The notes beneath the pieces were generated by a model, which was given only the letters and a program-made list of their open reading frames with translations, was not told where the DNA came from and made no database searches. Below, piece by piece: positions 8,008-17,655 of a stretch of 64,000 bases of DNA. The position numbers and the translations under genes are program-made. The DNA is from Nonomuraea harbinensis (lineage in GTDB: Bacteria; Actinomycetota; Actinomycetes; Streptosporangiales; Streptosporangiaceae): NCBI RefSeq assembly GCF_019396385.1, contig NZ_JAHKRN010000003.1, positions 124,001 to 188,000 of the forward strand, written 5' to 3'. The first letter of the stretch is position 1. Each line of letters opens with the position of its first letter.

Positions 8008-8952
8008 ATGCGCGACTTCACCCGCCTGCCCGACCTCGCGCTGCGCCGCCACGGCGGGTCCGTGATCGCCGCGAGCGACGAGTCGTTCGCCGGGAAGGAG
8101 AACCTCATCCGGCCCGGCAAACCCGCCTTCCAGCCCGCGACGTTCGCCGGCACGGGCCAGGTCTACGACGGCTGGGAGACCCGCCGCCGCCGCGGCCCCG
8201 GCCACGACTGGGCGATCGTCCGCCTCGGCCTGCCCGGCGTGATCCGCGGCGTGGTCGTCGACACCGCCTGGTTCACCGGCAACCACCCGGCGCACGCCGC
8301 CGTCGAGGCCGCCCACGTGCCCGGCCACCCGTCCGCGGCCGAGGTGGAACGGGCCGGCTGGGTCACGATCGTGCCCATGAGCCCGCTCAAGGGCGACAGG
8401 GAGCACCCCTTCGAGGTGGCCGATGAGAGCCGCTACACCCACGTACGGCTGAACATGTATCCCGACGGCGGCATCGCCCGGCTGCGCGTGCACGGTGAGG
8501 CCCGCCCCGACCTGTCCGTGTGGGACGGGCTCGGCCTCGACCTCGCCGCGCTGGAGAACGGCGGGCTGGTCACCGCCTGCTCCGACGAGTTCTACTCCTC
8601 ACCCGGCAACGTCATCGCCCCCGGCACGGCCCGCAACCAGGCCGAGGGCTGGGAGACCGCGCGCCGCCGCGACGGCGGCAACGACTGGCTTGTCATCCGC
8701 CTGGCCGGACGCGGCCGCGTCAGCCTCGCCGAGATCGACACGACGAACCTGGTCTTCAACGCGCCCGCCGCCGTGACGCTCACCGGCCTCGACGGCGACC
8801 GCGAGGTCCCGCTGCTGCCCGGGACGCCGCTCCGGCCCGACGCGCCGCACCGCTTCCGGCTCGGCCCGCACGACCCCGTCGACCACGTACGCGTCGACAT
8901 CCACCCCGACGGCGGCCTGGCCCGTGTGCGGCTCTGGGGCCACCTGGCCTAG
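8008..8952 (+). CDS. alc: Allantoicase
   Basis: Allantoate amidinohydrolase, splitting allantoate to ureidoglycolate and urea. The 314-residue protein is an internal duplication of two jelly-roll domains: SDESFAGKENLI, YDGWETRRRR, GPGHDWAIVRLG and YPDGGIARLR in the first half recur as SDEFYSSPGNVI, EGWETARRRD, GGNDWLVIRLAG and HPDGGLARVRLWG in the second. It starts at the base after the allantoinase stop. Its 3' end overlaps the convergent kinase gene by four bases (8949-8952), leaving no room for an intergenic terminator. With urea and glyoxylate as products it ends the ureide pathway seen here. Confidence 0.94.
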   Translation: MRDFTRLPDLALRRHGGSVIAASDESFAGKENLIRPGKPAFQPATFAGTGQVYDGWETRRRRGPGHDWAIVRLGLPGVIRGVVVDTAWFTGNHPAHAAVEAAHVPGHPSAAEVERAGWVTIVPMSPLKGDREHPFEVADESRYTHVRLNMYPDGGIARLRVHGEARPDLSVWDGLGLDLAALENGGLVTACSDEFYSSPGNVIAPGTARNQAEGWETARRRDGGNDWLVIRLAGRGRVSLAEIDTTNLVFNAPAAVTLTGLDGDREVPLLPGTPLRPDAPHRFRLGPHDPVDHVRVDIHPDGGLARVRLWGHLA

Positions 8953-10838
8953 TGCCAGAGGTGGACCTCCGAGCCCGGCGGCCGCTCGGAGTTGGGCCCC
9001 GGGCGCTGGAACCGCACCACGCCGCTGTTGGACAGGTTGTGCACCCGCACCCGGAAGCCCTGCGCCTGCAACTCGTTCTTGGCGTCGTTGATGCCCTTGC
9101 CCATCACGCCTGGCATGATCCGGAACTCCTGGTCGTCGCGGGCCTCGTTGTCGCCCCGGAACCAGTGCCAGAAGTCCGTCTCGCAGCGCGCCACCGTGAC
9201 CATCGCCGGGATGCCCTGGTCGACCTCGGACTTGGGCTTCGGCGACTGCGCGATCACGGTGCACGGCTCGGCGTCGTCGTCGACCTCGTTGACCTGCACC
9301 TGGAAGCCCTGCTGCGTCAGGAACGCGGCCGCCTCGTCCTTCGGCATGCCGGACACGTCGGGCATGACCAGGCCGGCGCTCACGTAGATGTCGACCTTGG
9401 CGCCTTCCTTGACCTTCTCGCCCACCTGCGGTGAGGTGCGGATCACGTGGTTGCGCTGCACCTCGAGGTTCTTGACGCGGCGCATCTTGCCGACCGTCAG
9501 CCCGGCCTCGCCGATCGCCGCCCTGGCGTCGTCCTGCGTCAAACCGGCGGTCTTCGGCACCAGCACCCGCTTCGGGCCCAGCGAGGGCACCAGCGTGATC
9601 GTGGTGCCGGCCTCCACCTCGGTGCCGTGGACCGGCTCCATGGCCAGCACCGACCCTTCGGCGACCTTCTCGTCATGGCGGCCCTCGACCCTGGCCACCT
9701 GGAAGCCCTGCGCCCTCGCGCTCTGCTCGGCCACCGCGAGGTTCTTGCCCACGAGATCGGGCACGATCTTGTAGCTCTTCTGCGCGAAGTAGAGCCCGGT
9801 CGCCGCCACCGCACCCACCATGATCACGGCCAGCGCCGCCAGGAACCAGACCGGCTTGACCCGGCCGCCCCGCGAGCGCGCCGGCGGAGGCGTGGGGACC
9901 TCCGCGCGCGGCTGGATCAGGGTGTGGGCCGGAGCCGCCGGCGGGCTGGTGAACGCGCCGGTCGGACGCGCCTGCTGCGCGCCCGACAGCCTCGGCAGCG
10001 TCCGGTGCGCCTCCACCGCCTGCACCAGCATCGCCGTCGCGTCCGCGGGGCGGTCGTGCGGCTCGCGCGCCGTCGCCTGCGCCACCAGCGTGTCGATCAA
10101 CGCCGGCACGTCTGACGCCAGCGACGACGGCGCGGGCACCGTGTCGTGCACGTGGCGGTAGGCCACCGACATCGGCGTCTCGCCGTCGTACGGCTGCCGG
10201 CCCGTCACCAGCTCGAACAGCATGATGCCGGCCGCGTAGACGTCACTGCGCACGTCGGCGCCGCCGGTCGTCACCTGCTCGGGCGACATGTAGCCGATCG
10301 TGCCGATCATCACGCCGGTGCGCGTCTGGTTGGTCGCCTCGATCGCGCGGGCCAGGCCGAAGTCGACCACCTTGATGCGGCCGTCGTCGGCCAGCAGCAC
10401 GTTCTCGGGCTTCACGTCACGGTGGACCATGCCCGCCTGGTGGGCGGCGCCGAGCGCCGCCAGCACCGGGATCATGATCTCCAGGGCCTCTCGGGCGGGC
10501 AGCCTGCCACGGTCGCGCAGCACGTCACGGAGCGTCTTGCCGGGCACGTACTCCATCGACAGGTAGACGACGTCGCCGTCGGTGCCCTGATCGAAGACGT
10601 GCACCACGTTCGGGTGCGAGAGGCTGGCCACCGACTTCGCCTCGCCTATGAACCTGCGCACGAACGCCGGGTCGTCGGCCAGCGAGCGGTGCATCACCTT
10701 GAGCGCGACGGTCCGGTCCAGCCGGATGTCGAGCGCCAGGTAGACAGTCGCCATGCCACCCCGGGCGATCCGGGACTCGACGCGGTAGCGCCCGTCGAGC
10801 AGCCGACCTACCAGAGGGTCCGCAGTCGTCGTGTCCAC
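8949..10838 (-). CDS. PASTA-domain Ser/Thr protein kinase (PknL/PknB type)
   Basis: 629-residue transmembrane kinase. The kinase domain spans about 13-275 with the glycine loop IARGGMATVY, K47, HRDVKPEN (D141), DFG (159-161) and an activation loop ending near SPEQ. A Pro-rich linker follows, then one membrane segment at 329-351 and four extracellular PASTA repeats from about 355 to the end, expected to bind muropeptides or lipid II. I chose the GTG at 10838 because related kinases start VDTT..DPLVG here and a TAAACT -10 lies seven bases upstream, implying a leaderless mRNA. The neighbourhood (Rv2175c-like gene, polyprenyl synthase, MTHFR) matches mycobacterial pknL. Confidence 0.94.
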   Translation of the reverse strand: MDTTTADPLVGRLLDGRYRVESRIARGGMATVYLALDIRLDRTVALKVMHRSLADDPAFVRRFIGEAKSVASLSHPNVVHVFDQGTDGDVVYLSMEYVPGKTLRDVLRDRGRLPAREALEIMIPVLAALGAAHQAGMVHRDVKPENVLLADDGRIKVVDFGLARAIEATNQTRTGVMIGTIGYMSPEQVTTGGADVRSDVYAAGIMLFELVTGRQPYDGETPMSVAYRHVHDTVPAPSSLASDVPALIDTLVAQATAREPHDRPADATAMLVQAVEAHRTLPRLSGAQQARPTGAFTSPPAAPAHTLIQPRAEVPTPPPARSRGGRVKPVWFLAALAVIMVGAVAATGLYFAQKSYKIVPDLVGKNLAVAEQSARAQGFQVARVEGRHDEKVAEGSVLAMEPVHGTEVEAGTTITLVPSLGPKRVLVPKTAGLTQDDARAAIGEAGLTVGKMRRVKNLEVQRNHVIRTSPQVGEKVKEGAKVDIYVSAGLVMPDVSGMPKDEAAAFLTQQGFQVQVNEVDDDAEPCTVIAQSPKPKSEVDQGIPAMVTVARCETDFWHWFRGDNEARDDQEFRIMPGVMGKGINDAKNELQAQGFRVRVHNLSNSGVVRFQRPGPNSERPPGSEVHLWH

Positions 10839-10845
10839 CCGGCTG

Positions 10846-10851
10846 AGTTTA
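10846..10851 (-). promoter_or_regulatory. -10 hexamer of the PASTA kinase gene
   Basis: TAAACT on the minus strand, seven bases before the GTG at 10838. It fits TANNNT, and no Shine-Dalgarno precedes the GTG. Confidence 0.5.
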
Positions 10852-10991
10852 CGGGCGTTTCGCCCCCGGGAGGGCCTGACCATCCGAAAGTGATGCCGAC
10901 CCGTGCCGTTCCGTGACGCAAGCGTACTCCTGGGCCGGTGGAGAACCGCATTTCCGGGGCTCGTACCGCTCCCGGAAGTCCCTGAGAAGAA

Positions 10992-11027
10992 GTTCTCCTG
11001 GAAGGCCCGTGGGCTTTCCAGGAGAAC
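10992..11027 (-). terminator. Intrinsic-type terminator after thiG
   Basis: Two 17-base arms (10992-11008 and 11011-11027) pair with a single G-U type mismatch, giving a very long stem. In the minus direction the hairpin is followed by TTCTTCTC, a pyrimidine/T-rich run. It ends the thiOSG operon before the downstream kinase promoter. Confidence 0.8.
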
Positions 11028-11035
11028 CGGCACCG

Positions 11036-11980
<945 letters not shown>

Positions 11981-11984
<4 letters not shown>

Positions 11985-13564
11985 GAAACATCCTTGAATC
12001 TCGCCGGTGAGCACAATGTCGCGAGGTCGGCCTCCTCGCCTTCGAGGATCGCGGCGGTCAGCGGCGTCAGCAGCACCCCGCCACGATGGTGACCGGTCGC
12101 CAGCACCAGCCCCGGGATCCCGCTCGGCCCGATGACCGGCAGGTTGTCCGGCGTGCCGGGCCGCAGCCCCGCCACCACGTCGGCCACCTCCAGCTCCGTG
12201 ACGCCCGGCACCAGCTCCCTGGCGTCCCGCAGCAGCTCGTAGACCCCGCCCGCGGTCACCCTGGTGTCGAAGCCCAGCTCCTCCTGGGTGGCTCCGACCA
12301 CCAGCTCCCCGTCGCCCCGCGGCACCAGGTAGACCGGGTTGCCGTGCACGGTCCCGCGCACGCACCGTCCGATCAGCGCCTGGGGCGACCTCAGGCGCAT
12401 GATCTGCCCCTTGACGGGCCGTACCGGCACATCCGCCAGCTCCCCGCTCCACGCCCCCGCCGCCAGCACCACCCGCTCCGCGACCAGCGTCTCGGGCTCC
12501 CGTCCGCGCGGCACACCCGGCGAGATCCCGGGGACTGCGCCCGACTCCGGAGGGGTCAGCCGTACGCCGGACACCCGGTCGCCGTCACGCAGCAGCTCGG
12601 TCACCCGGGCGCGCACCACCGGGACGCCGAGCCGCTCCAGCGCGGCGAGCAGCGCCGCGGTGACGCGGCGAGGATCCACCCACGCGTCCGTACGGGCCAG
12701 CAGCCCGCCCCGGACGGAGGGCGCCAGCATCGGCTCCAGCCGCCGGCACCCGCGCCCGGTCAGGCGCTCGACCGGCAGCCCCAGCTTCTCCATGAACCCG
12801 GCCTGCTCGTCGAGCATCGCCAGGTCGTCGGGACCGAACGCGACGTCGAGCGTCCCGTCGTCCCGCAGATCCAGCCCGGCCCGCGCGGCCGCCAGCCGTT
12901 CGCTCCCCTCGCCGGATTCCCCGAACCCCCAGGGTGACGCGGCGGCCCGCCCGTCCTCGCCGCCGGCCGACGGACGCCTCCCGCCGGCGGACGAGGGGTC
13001 GAAGGCCGGGAAGCGCCCGTCGCCGGGGACGGCGGACGCAGCCGCCGGGCCGGCGCCCGTGGGCGCGGAACCGGCGTGCCCCGTCTCGCCGTGAGGGGCG
13101 GCCACGTGGGTGCTCGCGGGAGGAGCGGCGGAGCTCGTGCGCCCGGTCTCGCCGTGAGGGGTGACCACGTGGGTGTTCGTGGGAAGCGTGCCCTCGGCGG
13201 GGACGGCCGAGCCGGACTGCCCGGCGTAAGTGTTCGGGGTGGTGGTCGTCCGAGGGGCGGAGACGGTCGTGTCGGACTGAGCGGTGAGGGTGGTGGCCGG
13301 TCCGTCGGATCCGGGAGCGGTGAGTCCGGCGTCGGCGGCGAGGGCGGCGGCGAAGGCGGGCCAGCGGCGCAGGGAGGCGACGCCGAGACGGAGAAGGGGC
13401 TCTTCGGTGTAGGCGACCTCGCTGATCGGGGCCAGCATGCCCGCCGCCGCGTAGGAGGCGCCACGGGCGGGGGACGGATCCACCACCACGACCTCGCGGC
13501 CCTGCCTGGCCAGCCGCCAGGCGATCGACAGGCCGACGACGCCGCCTCCGACGATCACATCCAT
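11981..13564 (-). CDS. thiO: Glycine oxidase ThiO with a large low-complexity insertion
   Basis: FAD-dependent D-amino-acid-oxidase-fold enzyme giving dehydroglycine for ThiG. The dinucleotide motif GGGVVGLSIAWRLA is at 6-19 and the C-terminal FAD loop ATGHHRGGVLLTP near 490. At 527 residues it is about 150 longer than usual. The excess is a Thr/Ala/Gly/Pro-rich block at roughly 82-230, placed between WPAFAAALAADAGL and DLRDDGTLDVAF, and it contains a 21-residue repeat (THV..PHGETG). Both flanks stay in frame and conserved, so the gene looks functional. I start at 13564; the ATG at 13585 lies inside the TPP aptamer. Confidence 0.9.
13078..13203 (-). repeat. 63-bp in-frame direct repeat inside thiO
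   Basis: Copies at about 13078-13140 and 13141-13203. The first ~40 bases of each, around GTCTCGCCGTGAGGGG and CCACGTGGGTG on the plus strand, are nearly identical. The 63-base period keeps the reading frame and forms part of the thiO insertion (about 12875-13321). Confidence 0.8.
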
Positions 13565-13570
13565 GTCCGC

Positions 13571-13676
13571 TCCCTTCGCCGGCATGATCCGGATCAGGTG
13601 TCTTGCGGTCGAAGGCCCGGTGAAGCCTTCCTCTCAGCCCGGTGACGGCCGGACTCCCGCGCGTCGTGCACCCCCA
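13571..13676 (-). promoter_or_regulatory. TPP riboswitch controlling thiOSG
   Basis: The minus strand carries the THI-box landmarks in order: GGGGGTGC near the 5' end, GGCTGAGAGG at about 13640-13631, and CCTGATCCGGATCATGCCGG followed by CGAAGGGAG at the 3' end. The terminal AAGGGAG also serves as the thiO Shine-Dalgarno, seven bases before its ATG. Ligand binding would therefore be expected to block ribosome access, a translational off-switch, as is common in actinobacteria. Confidence 0.95.
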
Positions 13677-14241
13677 CCTTACGACCTCCCACGACAGACC
13701 GGCACGCCGGTGCCGCAGGAGGTCGCCCCACCCGCGCGCCGCCACCGCCGAGACCGCGAAGATCGCAAGCGGGCCCCTCGGAGAGGCGCCGGGTGCCTAG
13801 GTCCCGCCCCTCACCGACGGGCGGCCGACCGGCCATGGATCCACCGGGTGCGGATCTACCGGGCGCGGTTCCACCGGGCGGGCTACCCACGCTTTCCGGG
13901 CGGTCCCGGGCCTTTCGGGTGGTCCCGGGCCCTTCGGGTGGTCTCGGGCCCTTCGGGTGGTTTCGGGATCTCGTGGGGATATCGGAGCTTCTCGGGCGGC
14001 ACCGGCGTTCTTCGGGTGGGTCCTGCGGCAACCCTCGGCTGGGCTACTCCGGCAGGGCGCGATCACGCTCGCGGACGTAGGAGAGCGGGTAGCTGTCCCG
14101 AACCGCCCCCTACCCCCGCGAGTTCCGTGGGTGCGTATGTCGTCCGTCCAACCGCCACGGATGATCTTCGGTGGCGAGGAGGTGGAGCGCCAGGTGGGGG
14201 AGGAATCGGGGCTCGGGGCGACGCTGTGGGGCGGCCCCCGT
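13677..14241. other. Gene-free region between thiO leader and ferredoxin reductase
   Basis: About 565 bases with no convincing gene. It contains three 15-base ACCGGG units around 13846-13890 and the 19-base array described separately. The thiO promoter must lie at its left side and the reductase promoter at its right. Several open frames exist but they are repetitive and lack family features. Confidence 0.6.
13904..13973 (+). repeat. 19-bp tandem repeat
   Basis: Three full units at 13904-13922, 13923-13941 and 13942-13960, consensus TCCCGGGCCCTTCGGGTGG, plus a partial fourth to 13973. Each unit can fold on itself through CCCGGG and CCCTTCGGG. Confidence 0.85.
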
Positions 14242-14247
14242 TATGGT
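14242..14247 (+). promoter_or_regulatory. -10 hexamer of ferredoxin reductase gene
   Basis: TATGGT seven bases before the GTG at 14255 fits TANNNT. It also contains the ATG at 14243, which argues against that ATG being the true start. Confidence 0.5.
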
Positions 14248-14254
14248 CGCTTAC

Positions 14255-15418
14255 GTGAATCATGTCGTGGTGGTGGGAGCCGGACTGTCAGGCGTCAGGA
14301 GCGTCGAGGCACTGCGCGCACGCGGGTTCGGCGGCAGGATCACGCTGATCGGGCAGGAGCGCCACCGGCCCTACGACCGGCCGCCCCTGTCGAAGTCCGT
14401 GCTGCTGGGCGACGCCGACTCCAGCTTCGTCGACTCCGACCTGGCCGCGCTCGAAGTGGACTTCTGGCCGGGCGTCGCCGCCAAGGCGCTGCGCGAGGGC
14501 GCCGTGGAGACGACCGAGGGCGAGCTGGGCTACGACGGGCTGGTCATCGCCACCGGGGCCGAGCCGATCCTGCTCCCCGGTGACGGCCCCCAGCACGTCC
14601 TGCGTACCCTCGACGACTCGCTAGAGCTGCGCGCCCGGCTGGTTCCGGGCGCGCGGGTGGCGGTCATCGGCGCGGGCTGGATCGGCGCCGAGGTGGCCAC
14701 CGCCGCACGCCGGGCAGGCTGCGCGGTGACGGTGGTAGAGGCCGGCCCCGCCCCGCTCACGCACGCCGTCGGCGCCGAGCTCGGCGCCCGCACCCAGCAC
14801 TGGTACGAGGGCATCGACCTGCGCCTGGACACCATGGTCGCCTCCGTCGAGGAAGGCGGCGTGTCGCTGGTCGGCGGCGGGTTCGTGGACGCCCACGTGG
14901 TGGTGACCGGCATCGGCGTCCGCCCGGCCGTCGAGTGGCTCGCCGACGCCGACCTCGACCTGCACAACGGCGTCGTCACCGACGAGCACCTGCGCACGTC
15001 GCTGCCGAACGTGGTCGCCGTCGGCGACTGCGCCGCCTGGTGGTCGCGCCGCTTCGGCACGCGGCTGCGGGTCGAGCACTGGGACACCGCGCTGGGCGCG
15101 CCCGAGGTGGCCGCCGCGACGCTGCTGGGCGAGGAGGCGGTGTACGACCCGGTCCCGTACTTCTGGTCGGAGCAGTTCGGGCACATGGTCCAGTACGCCG
15201 GCCACCACCAGGCCGGCGAGCGGCTGGTCTACCGGGGCGAGCCGACGGGCAAGTGGTCGGCCTGCTGGCTCGCCGGCGACGACACTCTCGCCGCGGTGCT
15301 GGCCGTCGACCGGCCGCGCGATCTCGTCCAGGGGCGCCGGATCATCGAGGCGGGCCACCGGCTCGACACGGAACGCCTGGTAGATCCGGACGTGCCCCTA
15401 CGGGATTGTGTTGTTTGA
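14255..15418 (+). CDS. NAD(P)H:ferredoxin/rubredoxin reductase-like flavoprotein
   Basis: 387-residue FAD-dependent pyridine nucleotide-disulfide oxidoreductase fold. The FAD motif VVGAGLSGVRS is at residues 6-16, the NAD(P) motif VIGAGWIGAEV at about 137-147, and the second FAD motif VVAVGDCA near 253, followed by a reductase-type C-terminal domain (HWDTALG...). There is no CxxC redox pair, so it is a one-electron ferredoxin-type reductase. It could supply the P450/ferredoxin pair at 22688-24089, but that link is speculation. The GTG at 14255 is preferred over the ATG at 14243 because of the -10 hexamer placement and lack of a Shine-Dalgarno. Confidence 0.85.
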   Translation: MNHVVVVGAGLSGVRSVEALRARGFGGRITLIGQERHRPYDRPPLSKSVLLGDADSSFVDSDLAALEVDFWPGVAAKALREGAVETTEGELGYDGLVIATGAEPILLPGDGPQHVLRTLDDSLELRARLVPGARVAVIGAGWIGAEVATAARRAGCAVTVVEAGPAPLTHAVGAELGARTQHWYEGIDLRLDTMVASVEEGGVSLVGGGFVDAHVVVTGIGVRPAVEWLADADLDLHNGVVTDEHLRTSLPNVVAVGDCAAWWSRRFGTRLRVEHWDTALGAPEVAAATLLGEEAVYDPVPYFWSEQFGHMVQYAGHHQAGERLVYRGEPTGKWSACWLAGDDTLAAVLAVDRPRDLVQGRRIIEAGHRLDTERLVDPDVPLRDCVV

Positions 15419-15448
15419 GCAAGCGCGGCATGTGGTAGTTGTGGTTTC

Positions 15449-15823
15449 GTGACGCTTTCTGTTGCACAGATCGACCGGGAGACCGATGCCCTCGTCGACG
15501 AGTGGCTCACTCTCCCCGAAGTGGCCGACCGCATGGGTCTCACCATGGGTCGCGCCAAGCAGCTCCTCAAGGACCACAAGCTCCTCGGCGTGCGCCGGGG
15601 CAGCGGCGGGCCACAGGTGCCCGCGGTGTTCCTCGACGGCCGAGATGTCATGAAGGGTTTGCCTGGCACACTCACCGTCCTGCAAGACGCGGGCTACGAC
15701 GACGTCGAGTCGCTGCGCTGGCTCTTCACCCCCGACGACTCACTGCCAGGCTCGCCCGTCGAGGCGATCAGGGCGGGCCGCCACACCGAGGTCAAGCGAC
15801 GTGCCCAGGCCCTCGCTTTCTGA
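15449..15823 (+). CDS. Rv2175c-family DNA-binding protein
   Basis: 124-residue helix-turn-helix protein. The features [44 protein letters not shown] and [15 protein letters not shown] align, from memory, with M. tuberculosis Rv2175c, a DNA-binding protein reported to be phosphorylated by PknL. The GTG start lacks a Shine-Dalgarno and has TAGTTG seven bases upstream. Its last 23 bases overlap thiE. The PASTA kinase at 8949-10838 is its probable kinase if the mycobacterial relation holds. Target DNA is unknown. Confidence 0.88.
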   Translation: MTLSVAQIDRETDALVDEWLTLPEVADRMGLTMGRAKQLLKDHKLLGVRRGSGGPQVPAVFLDGRDVMKGLPGTLTVLQDAGYDDVESLRWLFTPDDSLPGSPVEAIRAGRHTEVKRRAQALAF

Positions 15824-16445
15824 CGCCCGCCTCTACCTCTGCACCGACGGACGGCGCGAGCGCGGTGACCTCGCCGAGTTCCTCGACGTGGTGCTCGCCG
15901 GCGGCGTGGACATCGTCCAGCTCCGCGAGAAGGGGCTGGAGGCCCGCGAGGAGCTGGAGCTCCTTGAGGTGTTCCGCGACGCCTGCGACCGCCACGGCAA
16001 GCTGCTGGCGGTCAACGACCGGGCCGACATCGCCTACGCCGCCCGGCCCGACGTGCTCCACCTGGGGCAGGACGACCTTCCGGTGACGGTCGCGCGAGAG
16101 ATGCTTGGCGACGACATCGTCATCGGCAGGTCCACCCACTCCGTCGCCGAGGCTTCCGCCGCGGCGGTGGAGGAGGGCGTCGACTACTACTGCTGCGGCC
16201 CCATCTGGCCCACGCCGACCAAGCCCGGCCGTCACGCGCCCGGCCCGCCGCTGCTCCGGCACGCGGCGTCGCTCGGCGCGGATCGGCCGTGGTTCGGCAT
16301 CGGCGGCATCGACCTGGCCAACCTGGACGAGGTCATGTCGTACGGGGTCAGGCGGGTCGTCGTGGTGCGCGCGATCACCGACGCCGAGGACCCGGGCGCG
16401 GCAGCGGCCGAGTTCGCCAAGCGCCTGACCGACGGCCCCGGCTGA
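15801..16445 (+). CDS. thiE: Thiamine-phosphate synthase
   Basis: 214-residue TIM-barrel enzyme coupling HMP pyrophosphate to thiazole phosphate to give thiamine phosphate. Conserved features are [10 protein letters not shown] near residue 33, [11 protein letters not shown] near 70, HLGQDDLP near 87, GRSTHSV near 110, [10 protein letters not shown] near 132 and FGIGGI near 165. The GTG lies inside the end of the upstream gene (23-base overlap) in another frame. It is not under the TPP riboswitch that governs thi[11 protein letters not shown] matches the usual pyrophosphate-binding TxTK element. Confidence 0.95.
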   Translation: MPRPSLSDARLYLCTDGRRERGDLAEFLDVVLAGGVDIVQLREKGLEAREELELLEVFRDACDRHGKLLAVNDRADIAYAARPDVLHLGQDDLPVTVAREMLGDDIVIGRSTHSVAEASAAAVEEGVDYYCCGPIWPTPTKPGRHAPGPPLLRHAASLGADRPWFGIGGIDLANLDEVMSYGVRRVVVVRAITDAEDPGAAAAEFAKRLTDGPG

Positions 16446-16502
16446 CCCCGGCCGGCGCTCTCGCCGGGTCATGGCTGGCGTGTTCGGCCTGGGCCGGGAG
16501 GC

Positions 16503-17570
16503 TCAGGTTTTGCGCGCGGTGGCGGCCACGGCCAGTTCGGACAGGGCTGTGCGGGCCTCGGCGATGATCGGCGCCTGCTCCAGCGAGGCCAGGGCCTCAC
16601 CGAGGTAGTCGGCGATCATGTCTTCGCACTCCCGCAGCGCGCCCGTACCCTCGATGATGTCGCGGAGGGCGGCGACGCCGTCGCCGTCGAGCCCGGGGTC
16701 GCCGAGCAGGCGCCGCACGGTCGCCGCGCCGGCCGGGGAGGCGGCCGCGAGCGTGCGCGCCACGAGCATCGTCCGCTTGCCCTCGCGCAGGTCGTCGCCG
16801 GCGGGCTTGCCGGTCGTCGCCGGGTCGCCGAACACGCCGAGGATGTCGTCACGCAGCTGGAAGGCGATGCCCACGCGGGTGCCGTACGTGGTGCAGAGCT
16901 CGTCCACCCACGGCACCCGCCCGCCGGCCGCCAGCACCAGGCCGAGCCTGAGCGGCTGCTCGACGGAGTACTTGCCGCTCTTGTAGAGGGCGACCCGCAG
17001 GGCCGAGTCGAAGGTGTTCTCGCCGTTCGCCTGCTCCAGCAGGTCGAGATACTGGCCGCACATCAGCTCGGTGCGCATGTGGTCGTGCACCGGCTGGGCC
17101 GCCGCCAGCGCCCGCGCGGGGAGCCCGCTGGTGCGCCACATCTCGCCCGACCAGATCAGCAGCAGGTTGCCCAGCAGGATCGCCGCGCCCTCGCCGAACT
17201 GCTCGGCCGACCCGTGCCAGGCCGACTTCTCGTGCAGCGCCTGGAAGCGGCGGTGCGCGGCCGGCATCCCGCGGCGCAGGTCGCTCTTGTCCATCACGTC
17301 GTCGTGCACCAGCGCGCTCGCCTGCAGCAGCTCCAGCGAGGCGGCGGCGGAGAAGACGCCGGGCTCGTCGCCGCCGCCCGCGGCCCGCCAGCCCCAGTAG
17401 CAGAAGGCGGGGCGCAGGCGCTTGCCCCCGGCCAGCAGGTCCTCCGCCGCGTCGCGGAGCGGCCGGAAGTCGGGCTCGCCGTCGGAAGGGAGGCGCCGTT
17501 CGACGAACTCCCTGAGGCGGAGGTCCACCTGGGATCGCAGGTCGTCCATGCTCGCGGCGTCAATGGTCAT
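16503..17570 (-). CDS. Polyprenyl diphosphate synthase (trans-isoprenyl, IdsA-like)
   Basis: 355-residue all-helical prenyltransferase. Both aspartate-rich motifs are recognisable: the first is DDVMD within ALVHDDVMDKSDLRRG (about residue 90), a short-spaced form as in many actinobacterial GGPP synthases, and the second is FQLRDDILGVFGD (about 235). It condenses IPP with an allylic diphosphate; a chain length of C15-C20 is a guess. The gene sits where idsA2 sits in M. tuberculosis, next to MTHFR and the Rv2175c homologue. The ATG at 17570 has no Shine-Dalgarno but has TAGTCT seven bases upstream. Confidence 0.92.
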   Translation of the reverse strand: MTIDAASMDDLRSQVDLRLREFVERRLPSDGEPDFRPLRDAAEDLLAGGKRLRPAFCYWGWRAAGGGDEPGVFSAAASLELLQASALVHDDVMDKSDLRRGMPAAHRRFQALHEKSAWHGSAEQFGEGAAILLGNLLLIWSGEMWRTSGLPARALAAAQPVHDHMRTELMCGQYLDLLEQANGENTFDSALRVALYKSGKYSVEQPLRLGLVLAAGGRVPWVDELCTTYGTRVGIAFQLRDDILGVFGDPATTGKPAGDDLREGKRTMLVARTLAAASPAGAATVRRLLGDPGLDGDGVAALRDIIEGTGALRECEDMIADYLGEALASLEQAPIIAEARTALSELAVAATARKT

Positions 17571-17577
17571 GCTCTGA

Positions 17578-17583
17578 AGACTA
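17578..17583 (-). promoter_or_regulatory. -10 hexamer of polyprenyl synthase gene
   Basis: TAGTCT on the minus strand seven bases before the ATG at 17570, consistent with a leaderless transcript. Confidence 0.5.
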
Positions 17584-17643
17584 GTGGCCCAGCAGGGAAA
17601 GGCCAGCGACCAGGTTGGGGCGGGTCACGAGTGGGCCTGCGGG

Positions 17644-17649
17644 TACGCT
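17644..17649 (+). promoter_or_regulatory. -10 hexamer of metF
   Basis: TACGCT six bases before the ATG at 17656. There is no Shine-Dalgarno, consistent with a leaderless transcript divergent from the polyprenyl synthase gene. Confidence 0.5.
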
Positions 17650-17655
17650 TGGGCC

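Noticed and set aside
13563..14258. Plus-strand frame running from the TPP riboswitch into the 19-bp repeats
   Set aside because: Pro/Arg/Gly repeats without family features; it is antisense to the thiO leader.
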